Source: Knoxdaviesia capensis
Lineage: Eukaryota > Ascomycota > Sordariomycetes > Microascales > Gondwanamycetaceae
Length of the DNA stretch: 64,000 bases
NCBI GenBank assembly: GCA_001510575.1
Contig: LNGK01000003.1
Coordinates: forward strand, 68,883-132,882
Direction: 5' to 3'
Part shown: positions 55,881-64,000 of the stretch, in pieces
Layout of the letters: the number at the start of each line of letters is the position of its first letter
Numbering within the stretch: the first letter of the stretch is position 1
Notes under the pieces: model-generated
What the model saw: only the letters and a program-made list of their open reading frames with translations
The model's database searches: none
What the model was told of the DNA's origin: nothing
Position numbers and translations under genes: made by a program

Positions 55881-58800
55881 CAAAAAGAATAGTAGTGTAG
55901 TGCTGGAGACGGCACGGATGATGATGTGTGTAGCACGCTGTCCGCACGGCGAGTTCGTGAGGCTCCGGCCGGGCCGGGGGAGGGACCGGGGCGGATCCGG
56001 CGGAAGGAGCCTTCAAGGAGGTGCTGCTGACATGCAGCGCAATTCTGGTGCTGGTGGGCCTGGAAGACTTGAGGACAGGATATCAGCTGCATGCAGGAGA
56101 AGAGAGTTCCTGTCTGTAGAACCGAGCCAGTCTGGGGGGCATGGCATAGCACCCGGCGCTGTGTGTAGCGGCATTCGCATGGAACACAGGGGGGACGTCT
56201 CTCATTCTCGAGACTGCGCATCCGCGGACGTACCGCATAGGGGAAGAAGGCGGAACAGTACTGTAGGAAGTACCGCGCAAATGCCCAAGAGCTTTGCCAG
56301 TCCCCCGGCGTGGACTTCGCCTCCCATGTGCTCCTGTAAGATTATGTCCGAGTGCAGGTGCATAGACAGTGCACTCAGTCAACGCATATGCTCGACGACC
56401 CCCCCCCCCGTGGAAGTGAAAGAAACTTTTCTTGGTGTCATAAGGAGGGAGAGGGAGCCGCCGCTTTCCAAGAAATCAATCTCCTGCGCTTCTTCCTAGG
56501 GACAGTACGGCGTGGAAATGTTCCCAGAGCTCGAACCCCCTTCGTACACTTGTAATCAAGCGACGTTGTGTTTTGCAGGGTTCATGGGTGGGAGATACAG
56601 TACTGTACACGCACGCATTCACCTTGGTCTGTTGCTCGTTCTTCCTTGCTACCAGGGGCCAGTTGTTTGAGAGCTTGTTCGTCACCTTCTTCTTCTTCTT
56701 CTTCTCTCTTGTCAATTGTCCATTGAGGAATGCGCGTGCTGGGTCCTGTCAATCTTGTGATGGTAGCTTTAGGTTGCTTAGGCCCGGTGGGTTGGGCAGG
56801 GATGTGATGGAGAATGCTTTAAGTTCATTTTACTTGCACTCCCTGCTCCCTCCATGCTCCAGACTCTTGAGTCTTGAGTCTTGACTACTGAACAAGAGAT
56901 CCAGTCTCGTTAGGAGTACGGGTCTCTTAGAACATCCATCCCCCGTTGATGCTCCGGAGGATGAGCTTCGATGGTGTCACGAAACGTATGAACTGGATTC
57001 ATCCGGAATATTCATCTTCACGGCCAGCCATATATGCATCTCCCCGGATGCACACTCCCACTTACGCTCACCACGGTTGAGTGCACGCCATCACCACTTG
57101 CAGAAGGTGACAACCGCCGGTCTTCAGACAACAACAGCCCTTCGTTTGGCGGCGGTATGTGTGTGTGTCCCTCTCCCATGATATATCAGACCAAAAACAC
57201 ACAAAGCTCATACCCACCACCCACCCCCTGGGCCCAGAAAGCCCCGTGCAGAAAAAGCTGAAGTACCGTTTCTCTACGACCCGCCATGCGCAGGTACCAG
57301 GGACCTTGTTTTGCAATCTGGTGTCCCTCTCCACAAGCAAAAAAAGACAAAAGAAAAAGATAACTTTTGCGATACCCGAAGAAAGAGAGAGAGCCGTACC
57401 CTCCCGGGCCCTATATCAAAGGGTCTGATATAACAGGTACCAGAGCCAGCCAATACACTGCAAAAGGGTACCTAACAGCTCTGCATATCCATGTCCGGCC
57501 GCTCGGAACCCCGGAGTCCCGGCCCACAAAACAACCTTTTTGTTCGCAGGCGACAGGGGTCCGAGACGATGCAAGAAGAAAAAGGAAGAGGAAGGGAAAA
57601 AAACAGGGACAGTCGATAAACCTGCGACAAGTCGAATACGTCGTGCTTTTGGCACGCCCCCCCTTATTTTCTCTGCGATCGTGTCAGATTTGTTTCGACC
57701 CCTTTTTTCTTTTTTCTTCCCTTGGACACGGCCCAGCCTGAGCTTGATTGTCTTTGTTGCTCTCTGAGAGATATCTTGCAATTTTTTTTTTGGGTTGGCC
57801 GTGTTGGTGGATTTTATGTTGGACACAGGGCATGTCGTAGTTCTCTGGGCCGGTGGTAAGAACTCCAGTTTATATGGCCTTTTCCCTCGCTGGTGTTGCA
57901 GACTGCTTGGAGACCTCCGGGCATGGCGACTGTCCTCTGGCCCGGCCGGAATTGTTTCCTCCTCGAAACACATATATATGCACAGCCCACGGTGTCTGTC
58001 CCCCTTTGTTGGCCTCCTGCGAACCTGTGTATGCGAAGCTTGGCTGCCCAAAATACATATCAGGAGTCAAAGTGCGACAGCGCTGAAGGCCGGGGGGGGG
58101 CGGGCGGATGGAGCGGCCAGAAGAAAAAGAAGATGCAGGCCCAGAGAGAAACGAAACAAACTCAAAAGATTTCGCGTCGCCCTCCTAGGCCCCCCTTTCA
58201 CTGTGATCTGTGTGTTTTCCAAGGCGGCTTGGGGGTTTAGTCTGCACGAGAGACCAAAAGGCCAAGGTGGCGGAGGTTGACGGCATCTCGCAAAGCTACT
58301 CTGGTGTATTGCGTATTGTGGTGAGGGCAGGTCCTGCGATCATTTCCGGATGCTTCTGAAGTTTTTTTCTTTTCCTTTTTGCATGGGTGATTTGCAAACC
58401 CTGCCATTCGTTTTTGGCCTCCCTGCGCTTTTCTTCTAATTCTTTTGGTAAAAGAATCTTGTGTTTTGGGACTTGCTGGGCTTGTTCCTGGGTGGCACTC
58501 AGCCTTTTTGTGTTGCGGCCAAGTGCTGGGTGATATTCAGATGTCACAAAGCAGAAAAAAAGAATAAGAAAAGGTTGGGGACAGAGCCGCCAAGATTCGT
58601 TCGTTGCCACTCGTTCCGTCGTTGGTGCAGCATGCAGAGGCGGCCGTCATATGCGACCACACTTCCGTACATCGTTCGCGCGCTCTCTCTTTCTGGTTCT
58701 TCTTCTCCATCCAATCCGTTTTTTCAGAAACGGTTTGGCGATCACAGACCCGTACGCCCACCATCACCGCCATCTCTGGATTTCTTCATGCTTCTTATAC

Positions 58801-60714
58801 TTCTCACAAGAGAGTTCGGGACTGGCGGCTGGCTATGATATCGTCTTCGGCTGCTGGCCAGGTCGCTTGGAGAACCCCCGAAATGTCTGTGGGATATTCT
58901 TGACAGGTGGGTGTGTCAACGTGGTGTGTGTGTGTGGCTGGAAACATGCTGTCGGCCGCCGGGTCTGGAATGCACGGCGAGAACTTCAGACGACAGCTGC
59001 ACGCAGGTTCTAGTTCTCACGATGGCAAACCGCCAGATCCAGACCCAGAGCGGCGTGTGCCTCGAGGGGCCAGATTCCCTCCGTCTGCTCGTTTCGGGAC
59101 TACGGCGATAGTGGCAGAACGGTCTAGCAACAGAGAAAGAGGAAGAAAAAAGCTTAGCACGACAGCCAGGTTGTACACGGTGGACTCTCGACTCGGTATC
59201 ACTTTCTCCCTCTCCTCGCTTCTCTCTCTAGTCTCCGGGATAGGCAGCCGGCTGTCAGTGGGCTCGTAAAACACGAAATAAACGGCCTTTGCGAGGACAC
59301 TGAACTTTGGGATACATGCCCACACCCCCTCGCCTCCCCTCTCGCACCCCCGCGTGAGAAATGTTCCGGGATACCGATGGACGGAAAACGACCCAGCCGT
59401 TCGCAGGCGACACAGCAAAAGTGAGAGAAATGGGAAGAAGGCGGCAACCCATCCCCTCAAGAGCAGTTGACAGGATGGGAGCAAGAGGCGTGAGCGCGGC
59501 GGCGGGCCGGACCAGAAGCAGTCTCAGAGACAAGAGAAAGAGGAAAAAAGAGGGTTCCTGTTTGGGTTTGAAGTTGATAGTAACGTTCACTGGCTATATC
59601 CATCCACACCCCCTTCGAGCTGTAAGAAAATAGGCAGTTGTCGTTTGTGTGTGGCCGGTATTCTTGTATCCGGTGTTAACCTGCCCGGACATGCATGTAG
59701 CCGATGTAAGGGCAAGCGGCCATATTCATTTACACGATATGCACATGGCGAGATGATGAGAGAATCGCGTCTCCCACAAACACCGCCGGATTTTTACCAC
59801 TACGACATCTATCTCTTTGGCTTCACTTTTACTCGACATAAACGCTTCTCACGGCCATCACCACTACCAACACAGTTCTTCTCAGCCCTCTCCACCGAAT
59901 AACAATCCCACACAGCGCAAGAAAACCGCAACTCCGGCCCAAACCCGCCAAGCTGCCCCTGGCTACACATGCTACGAACCCAGATCTGGCTCCATGCGCA
60001 CACACCCTCCCCCCCCCTTAATCACCATGGGTTGCTCACCACCCTGGTCGACGATCTCATACTTTCTCTCTCTGTCTCTCTCTGCAAAGCTGTTTCTGCT
60101 GCAGTCGTTTGCATCCGGCCCGCCCTGTGTGCCTGGATGTGAGTGAGTGTGTGTGTGCGTGGGTGTTTCTGCGCAACTCTCTTAATGCCTACTCCCCCCA
60201 AGTTCCATCTCGTCTTTTCTTTCCTCTCTTCTTCTTCTTTTCTCTTTTTTTTTCTCTTCTTTTTTTTCTTTCTTTTTTTCCCTTTCCTCTCCATCCCTTC
60301 CTACCCTTCGTTGATTCACTATTTCGTGTGCTTGCACCGGCTTTATTTTTTGTGTTGTGTTAATTCGCTTCTCTCTCCTTTTTTTATATCTTAATATACC
60401 AACAAGAAGCACTGGACTGCTTTCTCACTCGGGAACCAACTGCCCATCCTTCGTTATCACCAACCCTTACTTTCATTTCCTGAAACTACCACAATCAGGC
60501 TTGTAGCCGATTATTTCATTTTTTGTCCTTTTTTGATATACCTTAATACACACTTTTTGCCGGTGTCAATAAGTCACTTTTTCTCAAACTCGTCTAATTC
60601 CAAACCACAGGTGGCTTTGGGTATTTTTCTTGTTCGATCTCACGAAGAATCAACGAACCGACTTTTATCTCTCTTTCTCTCCCAGGGACCAATTCCTCCA
60701 CACATATACTCAAA
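55847..60714. other. Intergenic, right part of the gene-poor stretch, ending in the pyrimidine-rich leader of the rds1-like gene
   Basis: Nothing gene-like was recognised. Palindromic motifs ACAGTACTGT (56255-56264) and ATACAGTACTGTAC (56595-56608) are present. From about 59980 the + strand is C/T-rich up to the ATG at 60715. A GTGAGT at 60138 and CCCAG at 60681-60685, 30 bp before the ATG, could mark a leader intron, but alternative CAG acceptors exist (near 60500 and 60611). Confidence 0.5.
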
Positions 60715-61760
60715 ATGAAGACCGCTGCGATCTTTGCGTCCTTCGCGGCCATTGCCGCTGCTCTTCCCTCGATGCCCAAGTTCACCGAGGCTCAGATGAA
60801 GATGGTGGAGTTCGGTAAGCGTCAAGCCGATGCTGCCGCTGCCGCTGGTCTTACCGATCTCGACATTCTGCAATTGTAAGTTGTCTCAAACAGGGAGGCG
60901 GGGCAGTCCGTTGCACCAAGTCGGCCACATTTCAGTATCACTAACACCCGATTCCCAACTTGTCTAGCGCCACTACCCTGGAATGGCTTGAGGGTTTCTT
61001 CTACCAGCAGGGTTTCCAGCAGTTCCCGCGTGAGCAGTTCCTTGCTCTCGGCCTCAGCGAGAAGCTCGTCGACGACCTGCTGCGCGTCGGCCAGACCGAG
61101 TTCGACCACGCCTCGTTCCTCCAGGGCGCCCTTGCCCAGGCCGGCGCCAAGCCCGTCGAGCCCTGCACGTACAACTTCGGCTTCACCGATGCCCTCGGCA
61201 TGGTGACCACCGCCGCCGTGCTCGAGAACGTCGGTATCTCGGCCTACCTGGGTGCCGCCAAGCTGGTGGCCGATGCCAACATCCTGACCGCCGCCGCCTC
61301 GATCCTGACCATCGAGGCGCGCCACCAGACCTTCATCCGCACTGCCGCCCAGCTGGTGGCCATCCCCCAGCCGTTCGACGCCGCCCTGACCCCCCGCCAG
61401 GTCTTCACCCTTGCCGCGCCCTTCATCGTGTCGTGCCCCGAGGGCTCCAACCTGGCCATCCAGCCCTTCCCGTTCCTGACCCAGACCGCGCCCGCTGTCG
61501 GCACCCCCGTGCCCGCCGGCACCCTGCTGCAGTTCACCGCCGACAACATCGCCGCCTCGACCCACTGCGCCTTCACCTCCGGCGGCGTGCAGCCCGGCGG
61601 CAGCGTGTTCGTGCCCTTCGACCAGGCCTCCAGCGGCTGCGCCGTGCCCCAGAACATTGCCGGCATCAGCTACGTGTCGCTCGTCAACAACGCGCCGCTG
61701 ACCGGTATCATCACCGAGGACTCGGTCATTGCCGGACCTACTTTCATCCTCGTCAACTAA
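60715..61760 (+). CDS. Rds1-like secreted ferritin-fold (Ferritin_2) protein
   Basis: Fungal stress-responsive family related to S. pombe Rds1; biochemical activity unknown. Exons 60715-60875 and 60968-61760, with one 92-bp intron (donor GTAAGT, acceptor TCTAG), phase 2. The spliced product has 317 residues. Signal peptide MKTAAIFASFAAIAAALP (about 1-18). A dibasic KR at 35-36 (EFGKR|QADAA) is a likely Kex2 site releasing a propeptide. The ferritin-like four-helix core starts at FATTLEWLEGFFYQQGF (54-70), with candidate metal-site residues in TEFDH (99-101) and EARHQTFIR (170-176). A C-terminal beta-rich part ends SVIAGPTFILVN. The long G/C-ending codon runs suggest high expression, in line with the CT-rich leader and the CAAAATG start context. 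Confidence 0.87.
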
Positions 61761-63050
61761 ACGAAAGAAATGCCTAGAAAATCTTGGATATACTACTAGA
61801 AAAAAAAAGTTTCTCTCATCCTCGCTGGAGGAACTGGATTGGAGAGCACGCCAACGAGAATGAAGCCCAATGAAAACAACCGTCAAGCAACAAAAGTCCG
61901 GAACTTCTTTAGGCCCCGTTTCAGAGTTGTGAGTGTTGGGCCATCCCCCGATGGACAGAGAACATCCAATGAGGGTGAGAAGCATGGGAAAGTGGTGTCG
62001 TGTGAGCAAAAAGGCCAGATGAAGAGAGATCCCTGATTCTCAATACTTTTTCCCCTGTCACTTTTTTCTCGTCTTCTTTTTTTAATCATGTCTTCATCTG
62101 TTTTTTTTTTGTATCTACTACAGCTCTTTTCCCTGCCGCTGCTCACTTTTGTCTAGGGTTTCTCGGGGGCCATGTCTAATGTGCATCAATCTGAACGAGG
62201 TTTTTGAGGTTTTCCAGTTGTTTTCTTCTTGTTTTGCCATTCTTCGTTTCTCCCGGGTCGTCCTCTTGATCCTGTTTGTCTTCTCTCTTCTTCGTTTCTA
62301 CTTTCTTCTCTTAGCAATCTTTTTCCCACACTTCTTACTTATTTTCTTTCTTCTACGCTCCATTTTTCTTTGACGAGTGTGTTATTTTGTCTTTTAAGAG
62401 GTTCCTGCGTTTGTATTTCGGGCTGTGCGCGTTTTTTCTTCATGTCTGGGTTTTCTTCTTCTTTTCTATACACCGACGGGACGGACTTGGATGCGGTTTT
62501 CAGGGCTGACAAGAACTCCCGCCATCTTTTTTTTCCTCTTTGATATATATGCCCAAACAGACTTTTGAAAGTGATAATTTTTCTCAAACCTTGGTCTGCT
62601 AGGGCTGTCTTCTTGTGTGGCAGTACTTGTCCGTGATAACAGGGAATGGTGTATCTGACTGTCCGACTTATCTAGCCCAACGCCAATAGATTTCACCTGA
62701 CAGATACGGGGGGAAATATTGAGCTGAGAGCCGGGAATTCGATAGACGAATATACCTCCCGACGTGTAGACGCACACATACGGTATTAGTTCAAGCAGAG
62801 TGCGAACCTTAAGACTTGACTCTATTTAGGGTTTCCATGTTGATGAGAGGTTTCCCTCGGTGCGTGCACTGCCTTCTGTCGATCTCACATTCTCTGAACT
62901 TGTTTCGGAGCACCGGCCTCTCCTAATGCCGACGAACTCAGCGAGGGTTGTTTGGCTGGTTTTGTTTTGTCCCGTTCATTGCTGTTCCAAATTTATATTG
63001 ATTGAATTGGGTGTACTTGCTCGGTATGCTTTGCTATATGAAGCTATCTA
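61761..63050. other. Intergenic between convergent rds1-like and WD40 genes
   Basis: About 1.3 kb. The segment 62040-62560 is strongly T/C-rich on the + strand, like a leader, but no gene start follows it. TAGGGTTT motifs occur near 62155 and 62825. No RNA gene or protein was recognised. Confidence 0.55.
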
Positions 63051-64000
63051 TTACATGTTATCTGCTGAGAATTCAATGAATAATACTCTCCCCAAACCAA
63101 AGCCAAGTACAACAGTGGATTGGAAAACCGCATGCTCAAAGGGCCCGAACTCTGAGGGAATCCATAGTACTCTCCGGCCTCCTCTCCAAATCCACCTATC
63201 ACAGACGTCCACCTCGTAATAGTCGGATATAGTGTGATTTGTCCAGGTAACTTGTCCGTCAGAATCCAGCAGGATCTTGTCCAGATCTATCATGCCATGT
63301 TCGGTTGTGAGATCATAGCTGTCTTTGCTTTGAAAAGAAAGACTGTGGAGTTCCACGCCAACCTCAACTGTGTGGATACAGACCCCCGTGTTTGGATCCC
63401 AGAGCTTGATGGTTTTGTCGTAAGATCCAGACACAAGGCGGAGGTTATCTGGAGTAAATGCAAGCGATATGGCTTCCTTGTCGTGGCCGGTAAGTGTTTG
63501 TATATGAGCGCCGGAGAAACTGTCCCATATACTGATTGCGTTACCGGCACCGCGTACTGCTAGCCGCCTGTCGTCTGGAGAAAAAGCAATTGGACCATGA
63601 CCGTCATTACCAGTGTTTAGTCGGTGCATGCAGCGACCGGTATCGATGTCCCATATCTCAACCTCGGTACAAGAAAGTTGACTTGCAAACCACCGCCATG
63701 CAAACCACCGACCATTGTGTGAAAGCTCCAATGATGCACACTCGCGGCCGACCTCGATAGTGTGCTTGACATTCCCTGTTTCCAGATCCCATATTTTAAC
63801 AGTTTCAAAGAGAGGGACTGCAAGGCGATTATCGACCGTCGAAAGCGCGCCATACCGCCACTGAGAATCCAACCGAGAATCGTGTGTTTCTAGCACGCAT
63901 TGTTCTGTGTTCGGATTCCAGACCTTGATAGACCCGTCCTCTGAAGACGAAAGTAACAGCTGGCCATTTGTGGTGAATCTAACAAAAGAGACAAAATGGT
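63051..64000 (-). CDS. C-terminal part of a WD40-repeat protein, probably a STAND/NACHT-WD40 (NLR-like) protein; N-terminus outside window
   Basis: The frame is open from the right window edge to the stop at 63051-63053, about 316 residues. Five WD40 blades are visible, each ending in the WD signature: IKVWNPNTEQCV, VKIWDLETGNVKHT, VEIWDIDTGRCMHRL, ISIWDSFSGAHIQTLTGHD and IKLWDPNTGVCIHTV. After the propeller comes a tail with WIWRGGRRVLWIPSEF and STVVLGFGLGRVLFIEF. In fungi that tail pattern (rW..r....LWLPpe.. then ..GS..GRV.ii.F) is typical of NACHT-WD40 proteins of the HET-E/HNWD type, which act in non-self recognition. The nucleotide-binding part is not in the window, so this is an inference. 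Codon use is less GC-rich than in the housekeeping genes. Confidence 0.8.
   Translation of the reverse strand, partial: HFVSFVRFTTNGQLLLSSSEDGSIKVWNPNTEQCVLETHDSRLDSQWRYGALSTVDNRLAVPLFETVKIWDLETGNVKHTIEVGRECASLELSHNGRWFAWRWFASQLSCTEVEIWDIDTGRCMHRLNTGNDGHGPIAFSPDDRRLAVRGAGNAISIWDSFSGAHIQTLTGHDKEAISLAFTPDNLRLVSGSYDKTIKLWDPNTGVCIHTVEVGVELHSLSFQSKDSYDLTTEHGMIDLDKILLDSDGQVTWTNHTISDYYEVDVCDRWIWRGGRRVLWIPSEFGPFEHAVFQSTVVLGFGLGRVLFIEFSADNM

Noticed and set aside
55570..56499. 309-codon + strand frame crossing the N gap
   Set aside because: It depends on unknown bases and a poly-Lys run from the A-tract.
60822..62009. 395-codon minus-strand frame over the rds1-like gene
   Set aside because: Glycine-rich complement of the true coding sequence.

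Overview
This window looks like nuclear DNA of a filamentous ascomycete (Pezizomycotina, most likely Sordariomycetes). The genes carry few, mostly short introns (56-153 bp, one of 801 bp) with GT..AG ends and CTAAC-type branch sites. Housekeeping coding regions are GC-rich. The gene content is fungal: Tra1, Ssd1, Tlg1, Gle1, Yih1/IMPACT, a DUF3176 membrane protein, an AA11-type polysaccharide monooxygenase, an Rds1-like ferritin-fold protein and a STAND/WD40 protein. I cannot name the species from the sequence alone.

Layout, left to right. 1-2006 (-): acetoacetyl-CoA synthetase, 3' part cut off by the window edge. 3112-15347 (-): a 3,946-residue Tra1/TRRAP homologue in four exons. 15348-26107: a 10.7-kb stretch with no convincing gene, becoming strongly pyrimidine-rich on the + strand towards its right end. 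26108-27241 (+): secreted AA11-like LPMO with a C-terminal X278-like module. 28108-30034 (-): DUF3176 membrane protein with one awkward splice junction. 32256-33149 (+): Yih1/IMPACT, the Gcn2 regulator. 33745-35373 (-): a protein resembling the arginine sensor CASTOR, with ACT-like modules. 37762-39744 (-): METTL25/METTL25B-type methyltransferase. 40387-41228 (+): the SNARE Tlg1. 41904-43727 (-): Gle1. 48428-53560 (+): Ssd1 in four exons, behind a long CT-rich leader. 53561-60714: a second gene desert (7.2 kb) containing an assembly gap of 61 N. 60715-61760 (+): Rds1-like secreted ferritin-fold protein. 63051-64000 (-): the C-terminal end of a WD40-repeat STAND/NLR-type protein, cut off by the right edge.

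Most genes are unrelated housekeeping functions: transcription co-activation, mRNA export, vesicle fusion, lipid metabolism and RNA-binding translational control. Two themes stand out. First, Yih1/IMPACT (Gcn2 arm) and the CASTOR-like protein (TORC1 arm) lie tail to tail, so two amino-acid-sensing regulators are neighbours. Second, the three + strand genes ssd1, AA11 LPMO and rds1-like are each preceded by a long pyrimidine-rich leader. In yeast, Ssd1 binds such leaders, often of cell-wall and secreted-protein mRNAs. Telobox-like TTAGGGTT elements recur upstream of several housekeeping genes (tra1, CASTOR-like, METTL25B, and a looser form at yih1).

I found no tRNA, rRNA, CRISPR array or intact transposon. 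All exon boundaries were derived by hand from splice-site consensus, reading frame and family similarity.
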